Source of the DNA: Methylomonas methanica
GTDB lineage: Bacteria; Pseudomonadota; Gammaproteobacteria; Methylococcales; Methylomonadaceae
Direction: 5' to 3'
NCBI RefSeq assembly: GCF_001644035.1
Contig: NZ_LUUG01000115.1
Location: 1 to 54,417 of the forward strand
Length of the DNA: 54,417 nt
This document shows positions 9,821-17,082 of this stretch, in pieces. Positions within the stretch are counted from its first letter, which is position 1, and each line of letters opens with the position of its first letter. The notes under the pieces are model-generated. The model ran no database searches. It was not told where the DNA came from and saw only the letters and a program-made list of their open reading frames with translations. The translations under genes and the position numbers were made by a program.

Positions 9821-11185
9821 ATGAACTGGTTTTCCAAGCTACTGGAAAAAAATACCGCCGCCAAAAAGCCAACCCCGAGAGCAGTGACATCTGCCGCTGA
9901 AAACCCGTCTAGTCAGCCAACCGACAGCGCCGTATCCAAGCCCAGCGCCACCCATCGGCAAGCCCTCACAGTAGCGCAGCTGAAAAAATTCGCTCCCTTG
10001 CGCGATCTTGACGACGCAGCCTTAAGCTCATTACCGCATCTCAGTTTGACCTACGCCAAGGGGGCGATTATTTTTTCCTTGGGGCAACCGACTAGCAGCG
10101 TACTGTATTTGTTGGCGGGACAACTGTCCATGCAACCGGACAGCGATAGCCGCTATCAAATCGACGCCGATTCCACGCTAGCAAATCTGCCGCTGAACAG
10201 CGGTAGCCGTTGCGGCGCTACCGCCACGGCGCTCAGCGATGTGCGTATTTTGGAAATCCCTATCGAACTGAACCGCTTGTGGACGGATAAAAGCCAGGAA
10301 AGCGCCAATTGCGTGGAACTGATCGATATTCAACTACCGGAGCCGATTAACGGCAGCCGCTTCTTCAACAGCTTCGCCCAAGCCTATCGGGAAAACAAAC
10401 TACGCCTACCTTCCTTGCCTGATGTGGCACTGAAGCTGAAAGATGCGGTGCAAAAAGACATCGGTATCCGTGGGGCTGCGGACATTATTCAGTTGGACCC
10501 GCCTATCGTGGCGAAATTAATCCAGGTTGCGAACAGCCCCTTGTATGCCACAGAAATATCGATCAACAATTGCCATGACGCGGTGGCCCGTATCGGCCTG
10601 AATGCCACGCGCAATCTGGTGATGGGCATCAGCATGAAACAGTTATTCAGCTGCACCGACCCGGAACTGATGAAAGGCATGCAATCATTATGGAAAAACA
10701 GCCTGTATGTCTCAAGTTTAAGCTTCGTGCTGGCACAGGAGTGTAGCAACATCAACCCGGAAGACGCCCTGCTGGGCGGTTTGATTGCCGACATCGGCGC
10801 GATTCCCTTGCTGCATTTTGCCGAACAGTTTCCCGACGGCGGCCCCAGCTTCCAGGAACTACAAACCGCGCTGCCCTATTTGCGCGGCCCGGTCGGCGTG
10901 CTGATGCTGCATACCCTCGGATTTCCCGAACAACTGGGCAACATTCCGCATCAAGCAGAAAACTGGCTTTATGATAGCGGCTCTGAATTAACAATGACCG
11001 ACATCGTCATTCTGGCCAAATTGCACAGTTATTTCGGTTCCGGCAATGCCCGCGACCTGCCCTATATCAACTCGATTCCGTCTTACAGCAAACTAAATCA
11101 CGGTAAACTGAACCCTGATTTTTCCTTGATGGTGTTGAAAAAAGCCCAAAACCGGGTTAACGCCGCAATGCATTTATTATCCTAA
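9821..11185 (+). CDS. cNMP-binding-like/HDOD signalling protein, paralogue 3 of 3
   Basis: 454 residues, the longest copy, because of a Ser/Pro/Ala-rich linker at residues about 15-50. The sensor-like part contains YAKGAIIFSLGQPTSSVLYL. The HDOD part contains LPSLPDVALKLKDAVQKD, LDPPIVAKLIQVANSPLY, RIGLNATRNLV and ALLGGLIADIGAIPLL. Copies 1 and 3 share RIGLNATRNLV exactly, so they look closer to each other in that segment than to copy 2. The gene lies 34 bp upstream of oligopeptidase A and may share its transcript. Confidence 0.8.
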   Translation: MNWFSKLLEKNTAAKKPTPRAVTSAAENPSSQPTDSAVSKPSATHRQALTVAQLKKFAPLRDLDDAALSSLPHLSLTYAKGAIIFSLGQPTSSVLYLLAGQLSMQPDSDSRYQIDADSTLANLPLNSGSRCGATATALSDVRILEIPIELNRLWTDKSQESANCVELIDIQLPEPINGSRFFNSFAQAYRENKLRLPSLPDVALKLKDAVQKDIGIRGAADIIQLDPPIVAKLIQVANSPLYATEISINNCHDAVARIGLNATRNLVMGISMKQLFSCTDPELMKGMQSLWKNSLYVSSLSFVLAQECSNINPEDALLGGLIADIGAIPLLHFAEQFPDGGPSFQELQTALPYLRGPVGVLMLHTLGFPEQLGNIPHQAENWLYDSGSELTMTDIVILAKLHSYFGSGNARDLPYINSIPSYSKLNHGKLNPDFSLMVLKKAQNRVNAAMHLLS

Positions 11186-11219
11186 TCATCCCGATATTCA
11201 TATCAGACTGGCTGCCGAC

Positions 11220-13259
11220 ATGACCAATCCCTTGCTAGAAAACACCGAACTGCCACAATTTTCCAAAATTCTGCCCGAACACGTAGAACCTGCGATCAAT
11301 CAGTTGCTGAGCGACGCCCGACAAGCCATCGCACGCCAGCTGGAAACCGGCGGCCCTTACACCTGGCAAAATCTGATCGAGCCCATCGAAGCCGCCGAGG
11401 ACCGCCTCAACAAAGCGTGGTCGCCGGTCAGCCACATGAATTCGGTGGTCAACAGCGAAGCGATGCGCGACGCCTACAATGCCTGCCTGGGCAAACTCAG
11501 CGAATATGCCACCGAAACCGGCCAGAACCGGGCTTTATACGAGGCTTATCAGGCCATCCACGACAGCGCCGACTTTGCCGAACTCGACCGTGCCCAACAA
11601 AAAATCGTCAATAACGCCCTGCGCGATTTTCATTTATCCGGCGTGGACTTGCCTACCGAGCAACAAGCTCGCTACAAAGACATCAATCAGCAATTATCCA
11701 AGCTGGCCAGCCAGTACGAAGAAAATCTGCTGGATGCCACCAATGCCTGGCACAAGCAGATTACCCATATCGCCGACTTGGCGGGCCTGCCGGAATCGGC
11801 CCTGGCACAAGCCAAACAAGCCGCCGAAGCGGAAGGCAAGGAGGGTTGGCTGATCAATCTGCAATTTCCATCCTACCTGGCGGTAATGACCTACGCCGAC
11901 AACCGCGAACTGCGCCGCGAGCATTACGAAGCCTTTTGCACCCGCGCCTCTGATCAAGGCCCACATGCAGGGCAATGGGACAACTCGGAGATCATGGAGC
12001 AAATTCTGGCCTTGCGCCACGAAAAAGCCCAACTGCTAGGCTTTAACAACTACGCCGAATATTCGCTGGCCACCAAAATGGCCAAATCTACCGACGACGT
12101 CGTGAAGTTTTTGGAAGACCTGGCCGACAAATCCTGGCGCCAGGCCCGCCGAGATTTGACCGAACTAAAAGAGTTTGCCGCCGCCGAACACGGCCTAAAC
12201 GACTTGCAAGCTTGGGACATCGGTTATTACTCGGAAAAAATGCGTCAGCATTTCTACCAACTATCGCAAGAAGAAGTGAAAGCCTATTTCCCCGACAGCA
12301 AGGCCGTACCCGGCCTGTTTGCCATAGTCGAGAAACTCTACGGCTTGCAAATCAGTGAAATCAAAGATTTCGACACCTGGCACCCGGACGCGCGCTTTTA
12401 CCAAATCCTGGATAAAAACGGCCAGTTGCGCGGCCGCTTCTTCCTGGACCTCTACGCCCGCGCCAAAAAGCGCGGCGGTGCCTGGATGGACGATTGTGTA
12501 TGCCGGAAAAAAGTCGGCGACGCATTACAAACGCCCGTCGCTTATTTGACCTGTAACTTTACGCCGCCCACAGGCAACGACCCGGCCTTGTTGACGCACG
12601 ACGAAGTGGAAACCCTGTTTCACGAGTTCGGCCATGGCCTACATCATATGTTGACCCAAATCGATCATCTTGGCGTATCCGGTATCAATGGGGTCGAATG
12701 GGATGCGGTGGAACTGCCCAGCCAGTTCATGGAAAACTGGTGCTGGGAAAAAGAAGCACTGGGCCTGATCTCCGGCCATTACCAAACCGGCGAACCTCTG
12801 CCCGATGCCTTGTACGACAAAATGCTGGCCGCCAAGAACTTCCAAGCCGGCATGATGATGGTGCGCCAATTGGAATTTAGCTTATTCGATTTCAAGATGC
12901 ACCAACATTACGACCCGGCCAAGGGCGGCCAGATTTACAGCATCCTGAAACAGGTGCGCGATCAAGTGGCCGTAGTCAAGGTCCCGGACTTCAACCGCTT
13001 CGCCCACAGCTTTTCGCATATTTTCGCCGGCGGTTACGCGGCCGGATACTATAGCTACAAATGGGCGGAAGTGTTATCGGCGGACGCGTTTTCCTTGTTT
13101 GAAGAAAAAGGTATCTTCGACCAAACCACAGGCGAGGCGTTCTTGCACAACATCCTGGAACAAGGTGGCAGTAGCGACGCGATGACACTATTCAAAAACT
13201 TCCGCGGCCGCGAACCCAATATCGACGCCCTGCTCAGACATAACGGTATCGCTGCGTAA
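11220..13259 (+). CDS. prlC: Oligopeptidase A (M3 family zinc metallopeptidase)
   Basis: Cytosolic thimet-type oligopeptidase that degrades short peptides, including cleaved signal peptides. The 679-residue length matches E. coli OpdA (680). The zinc motif HEFGHGLHHM begins at about residue 468, and downstream conserved blocks include VEWDAVELPSQFMENW and FAHSFSHIFAGGYAAGYYSYKWAEV (quoted in parts; positions about 485-620). The start ATG 11220 gives the family-typical MTNPLLENTELPQFSKI. A 16-bp hairpin lies directly downstream. Confidence 0.95.
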   Translation: MTNPLLENTELPQFSKILPEHVEPAINQLLSDARQAIARQLETGGPYTWQNLIEPIEAAEDRLNKAWSPVSHMNSVVNSEAMRDAYNACLGKLSEYATETGQNRALYEAYQAIHDSADFAELDRAQQKIVNNALRDFHLSGVDLPTEQQARYKDINQQLSKLASQYEENLLDATNAWHKQITHIADLAGLPESALAQAKQAAEAEGKEGWLINLQFPSYLAVMTYADNRELRREHYEAFCTRASDQGPHAGQWDNSEIMEQILALRHEKAQLLGFNNYAEYSLATKMAKSTDDVVKFLEDLADKSWRQARRDLTELKEFAAAEHGLNDLQAWDIGYYSEKMRQHFYQLSQEEVKAYFPDSKAVPGLFAIVEKLYGLQISEIKDFDTWHPDARFYQILDKNGQLRGRFFLDLYARAKKRGGAWMDDCVCRKKVGDALQTPVAYLTCNFTPPTGNDPALLTHDEVETLFHEFGHGLHHMLTQIDHLGVSGINGVEWDAVELPSQFMENWCWEKEALGLISGHYQTGEPLPDALYDKMLAAKNFQAGMMMVRQLEFSLFDFKMHQHYDPAKGGQIYSILKQVRDQVAVVKVPDFNRFAHSFSHIFAGGYAAGYYSYKWAEVLSADAFSLFEEKGIFDQTTGEAFLHNILEQGGSSDAMTLFKNFRGREPNIDALLRHNGIAA

Positions 13260-13267
13260 ATTTTTCC

Positions 13268-13302
13268 CGCTTTGCCTTGATGGTGGCCATCAAGGCAAAG
13301 CG
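13268..13302 (+). terminator. Long perfect hairpin after oligopeptidase A
   Basis: Arms CGCTTTGCCTTGATGG (13268-13283) and CCATCAAGGCAAAGCG (13287-13302) pair over 16 bp with a 3-nt loop. Only a short T stretch follows, so this may be a weak terminator or an mRNA 3'-end stabiliser. The AAGGAG ribosome site of the next gene begins 7 bp later. Confidence 0.6.
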
Positions 13303-13320
13303 AGTTTCTAAGGAGTTAGC

Positions 13321-13608
13321 ATGAAAAACTGCCCGCAATGCGGCCAGCCCAGATTGGGCGAGGAGTTTAAGTGTCCGAATTGCGATGTGTTCTATTCCCA
13401 GCTCGACGAATTGCTGTATGAAGAACAGCAGAAACAGGAAAGCCAGACGCTAAAAGGCGCGTTTAAACGCATTCGCGCCGCCGAAGACCGCTCGCAAGCT
13501 ATGCGAGATGAGCTGAAAACCCTGTGGCGCCACACGCCTTTAAAAACCAAGATCGTGATTTGGACGGTAGTGGCGTTCGTGTTTGTGCTGGTCGTACCGA
13601 TTTTTTAA
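13321..13608 (+). CDS. Small zinc-ribbon, tail-anchored membrane protein
   Basis: 95 residues. The N-terminus holds a four-cysteine zinc ribbon (CPQCGQPRLGEEFKCPNC, residues 4-21), the middle is a charged helical segment (about 25-70), and the C-terminus is a single transmembrane helix (about 75-95, IVIWTVVAFVFVLVVPIF). This arrangement suggests a cytosolic metal-binding head anchored in the inner membrane. I do not recognise a named family, and function is unknown. It has a strong AAGGAG site at 13310-13315, just downstream of the hairpin after oligopeptidase A. Confidence 0.75.
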   Translation: MKNCPQCGQPRLGEEFKCPNCDVFYSQLDELLYEEQQKQESQTLKGAFKRIRAAEDRSQAMRDELKTLWRHTPLKTKIVIWTVVAFVFVLVVPIF

Positions 13609-13683
13609 GCGATTGAAACGCTCAGGTACCAAGGATTTAGCAACCCCACCCCCCCCATAGTCTCGCACAAACTTTCTCTCCGG

Positions 13684-14190
13684 TTAGTCTTCCTTAGGTG
13701 CCGCGGGCGGTGGCTCGGTTGGCGTATTGGTCACAGTTAAACTATTCGCATCCAGTTTCAGTAAAACCGCATTGTTCTGATGCGCCTTCAACTCAGTCAA
13801 CGTGCGCCAGCCGGCATTATCCAATTTACGAAAAGCCGCAAAAAAACCCAATATCCGAGTATCAGCGGCAGGTTCGATCCGCAAGGTTTTATTCTCGCCG
13901 GGTTTTAACACCAACTCTTGCTTACGTACCAAATCCGCGCCCAAAGTGGCCTGCTCTTTATCGAATATGGCAAAAAAATCGGCTCCGTTAAAACCGCTTT
14001 GCTCCCGCAACTCGTAGATTCGTAACACCACCGGCGACGCTTTACCGTCGGCATCGGGGTTAATAGAAGCGGTGCTGTTTAGCGTCAACTCAACGACAGT
14101 AGGCGGTGGTGGGGCCGGCTGCTCGGGCACATCCGCACACGACGCCAGGATGGAAGCAAACAAAATCGGCAGTATTCTGGTTAACAACAT
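13684..14190 (-). CDS. tssJ: Type VI secretion outer-membrane lipoprotein TssJ
   Basis: Outer-membrane lipoprotein that anchors the TssJLM membrane complex of the T6SS through the periplasmic part of TssM. I choose ATG 14188-14190 because it gives a lipoprotein signal (MLLTRILPILFASILASC) with the lipobox cysteine at residue 18. The mature domain has the transthyretin-like TssJ pattern: VVELTLNSTASINPDADGK, PVVLRIYELREQSGF, ADFFAIFDKEQATLG and LGFFAAFRKLDNAGW. It is the only tssJ in the window and lies about 7.5 kb beyond vgrG, away from the main cluster, which lacks the gene. It is divergent from the monooxygenase gene at 14427. Confidence 0.88.
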   Translation of the reverse strand: MLLTRILPILFASILASCADVPEQPAPPPPTVVELTLNSTASINPDADGKASPVVLRIYELREQSGFNGADFFAIFDKEQATLGADLVRKQELVLKPGENKTLRIEPAADTRILGFFAAFRKLDNAGWRTLTELKAHQNNAVLLKLDANSLTVTNTPTEPPPAAPKED

Positions 14191-14426
14191 ACGATCATCC
14201 CTTAAAAAACATAAATGAATACATTCTGCCATAGACGTCCGTAGTTGGCGTAAGGATTCGATCAAAGGATCCACAAACAACCGTATTCAAAATTATTGCA
14301 AGATCGGGGCTTGGGCAGCCTGCAAATTAGAGTTCGCCCAAAACCCTAATACCCAGCCTAGCATTGCCATCGCCGCCAGTTTTGGCCTATGCTTAGCGGC
14401 TGGTATCACTTCTTCATTCGTTAGCC

Positions 14427-14723
14427 ATGCACGTTACCCTCGTTCACGTCCACGTCAAACCCGAGCATATCGACGACTTCATCGCCGCCACCCGCTTGAA
14501 CCATTTAGCTTCGGTACGGGAATCCGGCAACCGCCGCTTCGATGTACTGCAAGTCCCGGACAACCCCAGCCAGTTTATCCTGTACGAAGTCTACGCAACC
14601 GCGGAAGATGCGGCGGCGCACAAACAAACCGAACATTATCTGGCCTGGCGCGACGCGGTCGCCGACTGGATGGCCCAGCCGCGCCAAGGCGTTCCATATA
14701 AAGCCTTGTTTCCGGAGGCTTGA
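14427..14723 (+). CDS. Antibiotic biosynthesis monooxygenase-type (ABM) domain protein
   Basis: 98 residues forming a single dimeric alpha-beta barrel ABM domain: HVTLVHVHVKPEHIDDFIAA, RFDVLQ and FILYEVYATAEDAAAHKQT. The closest named relatives are LsrG/YgiN-like proteins, but the true substrate cannot be read from the sequence. Its stop lies 2 bp before the start of an iron-containing alcohol dehydrogenase gene, so the two form an operon and may act on the same small carbonyl or quinone-type compound (inference). Confidence 0.8.
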   Translation: MHVTLVHVHVKPEHIDDFIAATRLNHLASVRESGNRRFDVLQVPDNPSQFILYEVYATAEDAAAHKQTEHYLAWRDAVADWMAQPRQGVPYKALFPEA

Positions 14724-14725
14724 GC

Positions 14726-15922
14726 ATGCAGGCTTTCAAACCGTTTTATATTGCCCGCTTGCCCAGAATTTTGTTCGGCCGCGGCCGTTTAAACGAAGCG
14801 CCAGCGCTGATCGCCGGATACGGCCGCAAAACAATGCTGGTCACAGGCAAGCAGTCGTTTTTCGGCACGCCGCGCTGGCAACGCTTTATTGACGATTTGG
14901 CCGGGCAAGGCGTCGAATGGCGGCATTGCATAGTGTCCGGCGAGCCCTCGCCGCAATTGATCGACGACATGGTGGACCAATTCCGTAACGAGCATATCGA
15001 AGTCGTGGTCGCTATTGGCGGCGGCAGCGTATTGGATGCCGCAAAGGCCATCGCCGGCTTGCTCCCCAGTGGCGACTCGGTGATGGATTATTTGGAAGGC
15101 GTAGGCCGTAACAAAACGTATCGCGGCCCCAGCACGCCGTTCATAGCGGTGCCGACCACAGCCGGCACCGGTAGCGAAGCCACCAAAAATTCGGTGCTCA
15201 GCGTGCAAGGTCCGCAAGGCTTCAAAAAATCGTTCCGCGACGAATGCCTGGTACCGGAATACGCCATCCTCGACCCGGACTTGTTGGCAAGCTGTTCGCC
15301 GGCACTAATCGCCGCCGACGGCATGGATGCGTTAACCCAATTGATGGAATCCTATGTCTCGGCCAAGGCCAATCCATTCACCGACGCGTTGGCCTGGAGC
15401 GGCATGCAGGCCGTCAAAGCCGGCTTTTTCGAGGCCTGGCGCGGAGTCGAACCGGAAGCCGGCGAAGGCCGCGCCGCGATGGCTTACGCCGCGCTATTGT
15501 CCGGCATCACGCTGGCCCAAGTGGGTTTGGGTTCCGTGCATGGCTTGGCATCGCCCTTGGGCGCCTTCTTCCCGATCCCGCACGGCGTGGTTTGTGGCAC
15601 GCTAGTCGCTGTCGCAACCGACGTCAACATCCGCGCGATGCAAGCCCGCGAAGCGGCCAATCCTGCCCTCGCCAAATACGCAGCAGTAGGCCGGCTACTA
15701 ACCGGCCAAAACGAACTGGACGACCAATCGGCCCGCGACGCGCTGATCGCGCTGCTAGCCGACTGGAGCGATAGGCTACAACTGGACCGCCTTAGCGTCT
15801 ACGGCATCGCCGAAACCGACTTTCCACACATCGTCGCCAATGCACGGGGAAGCAGCATGCAGACCAATCCGATTGTGTTGACCGATGAGGAGATTGGTGA
15901 AATTTTACGTAAAAGGCTCTAA
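14726..15922 (+). CDS. Iron-containing alcohol dehydrogenase
   Basis: Group III NAD(P)-dependent, metal-dependent alcohol dehydrogenase of 398 residues. The nucleotide-binding loop reads AIGGGSVLDAAKA (near residue 95), followed by PTTAGTGSEAT. The metal ligands are in DGMDALTQLMESYVS (Asp), and in SVHGLASPLGAFFPIPHGVV (two His). I choose ATG 14726 because a GGAGG lies 8 bp upstream at 14713-14717; the TTG at 14720 is less likely. The family acts on aldehydes, methanol, butanol, lactaldehyde or maleylacetate; the specific substrate is not evident here. Confidence 0.88.
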   Translation: MQAFKPFYIARLPRILFGRGRLNEAPALIAGYGRKTMLVTGKQSFFGTPRWQRFIDDLAGQGVEWRHCIVSGEPSPQLIDDMVDQFRNEHIEVVVAIGGGSVLDAAKAIAGLLPSGDSVMDYLEGVGRNKTYRGPSTPFIAVPTTAGTGSEATKNSVLSVQGPQGFKKSFRDECLVPEYAILDPDLLASCSPALIAADGMDALTQLMESYVSAKANPFTDALAWSGMQAVKAGFFEAWRGVEPEAGEGRAAMAYAALLSGITLAQVGLGSVHGLASPLGAFFPIPHGVVCGTLVAVATDVNIRAMQAREAANPALAKYAAVGRLLTGQNELDDQSARDALIALLADWSDRLQLDRLSVYGIAETDFPHIVANARGSSMQTNPIVLTDEEIGEILRKRL

Positions 15923-15960
15923 TTCGACCTAGCCTCGATGAATGCCCACATTTATGTCGA

Positions 15961-16470
15961 TTAGGTTACCGTCCGCAGGACAACACTTGCTGATTCAAGA
16001 AACCCTAAAGGCTGCCCCCTGAAGCGCAGAGGGTTGTCGACCGCCTTGACATCCGCCAGAGCCAGGTTGCCATAGGCGCAATAGCCGACGGACCAGACGA
16101 TGCGAACTTGGCTGTCGGTCAGTTCCCAGTGCGCCGAGATTATCCAGGTGATAGTGGCGCCGCTAGGCTGAATATTGTCCTGTTCGTGTAGCGCCAAGGG
16201 CCGGAAGCTGCCTAGTTCAAATAAGTAGGTGCGGCTGCGCTGGCTATCGGTTTCCGCCAGCAGGCGCGGGCCATCGTATTGAAAACGGGTTTCGCCTTGC
16301 GCGGTGTGCTTGGCGATACGCCGGCTCAGGGCGTCGTAACTGTATGCGCTGGTCCCTTGCGGCGTTTCCGCTCGGATCAAACGATTGTCGCCGTCGTATT
16401 GATAGCGGGTGACGATTTGGCCGGCTTTGCCGCGTTTTTCTTCGATCAGGTTGCCGGCCGGACGAGGGCG
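15961..16470 (-). pseudogene. Truncated, frameshifted Rhs core fragment
   Basis: Closely related to the end of the core of the intact Rhs protein at 17083-21576 (segments such as LIRAETPQ, RRIAKHT, QGETRFQYDG, LLAETDS, RSRTYLFE and PLRF are shared). It starts abruptly near 16460 at GTTGCCGGCCGGA, has a frameshift in the segment that should read YHYHLDHLGTPRELTD, and ends just before the conserved YFDAETGLHYNLNRYYDP. It therefore lacks the DPxGL cleavage motif and any toxin tip. It lies next to the SUKH immunity gene, as expected for a displaced or decayed Rhs tip. Confidence 0.8.
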
Positions 16471-16552
16471 CAGTTTTCATTCAGGACTTGGCAGTAAGCC
16501 AATACGCTTTCCCTGCGTACGATTATGCTGACGCTAACAGTATCTACGCGGA

Positions 16553-17080
16553 CTACAATGTGTCAAATTTCAGCGATTCACCAGGAAAACTTCTAGGAAA
16601 TACGACGCAAACCAGTCTACCGGAAAGTAACTCAAATAAAAATTCACCGAATGGCAACGCAAATTCCTGCCATTCTGGTGATCGCGCATCGTTTACCACA
16701 AGACTCCACTGATCAGGGTTACCGCAGGTACGCCAAAATAATACATCTCCATTATCAGTCATAGCAAATGGGAATATCCCCCCATCCTTTGGAAATAGTT
16801 TATATGGCAAAACCTCTCCAAAAGATTCAAGATCAGCAAATACATCTCGCTGCCTATCGAGTTGGGTTTCCAAGTTTAAATTTTCATTTCTTGAAAACGG
16901 ATTAAAAATCCATAAAAAATTCGCGATCCTGCCTGTTCCGTACTTATTTACAAACTCCTTGTAATCACTCGGCAATAAAGTTCCCATTCTAGCTTCGATC
17001 TCTTGCCAATCATCGTTTTTAGGGACATCAGTAGGCCTTGAAGGCGGAGAAAGTATCGACTTAACTCTTTCAATTGTCAT
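16553..17080 (-). CDS. SMI1/KNR4 (SUKH) family immunity protein
   Basis: 175-residue cytosolic protein with the SUKH pattern: an N-terminal helix with DWQEIEARMGTLLPSDYKEFVNKYGTG (in parts, residues about 23-50), then LWIFNPFS, a DGGIFPFAMTDNGDVLFWRT block, and SLVVNDARSPEWQEFALPFGEFLFELLSG. SUKH proteins are widespread immunity proteins against nuclease-tipped polymorphic toxins. It begins 2 bp downstream of the Rhs toxin stop, so it almost certainly protects against that toxin. Its DNA is visibly more AT-rich than the Rhs core, typical of exchangeable tip/immunity modules. Confidence 0.87.
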   Translation of the reverse strand: MTIERVKSILSPPSRPTDVPKNDDWQEIEARMGTLLPSDYKEFVNKYGTGRIANFLWIFNPFSRNENLNLETQLDRQRDVFADLESFGEVLPYKLFPKDGGIFPFAMTDNGDVLFWRTCGNPDQWSLVVNDARSPEWQEFALPFGEFLFELLSGRLVCVVFPRSFPGESLKFDTL

Positions 17081-17082
17081 GC

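Noticed and set aside
13640..13665. Poly-C tract after the zinc-ribbon gene
   Set aside because: A short C-rich run in an intergenic space with no stem or open frame around it; phase variation is not supported because no gene start depends on it.
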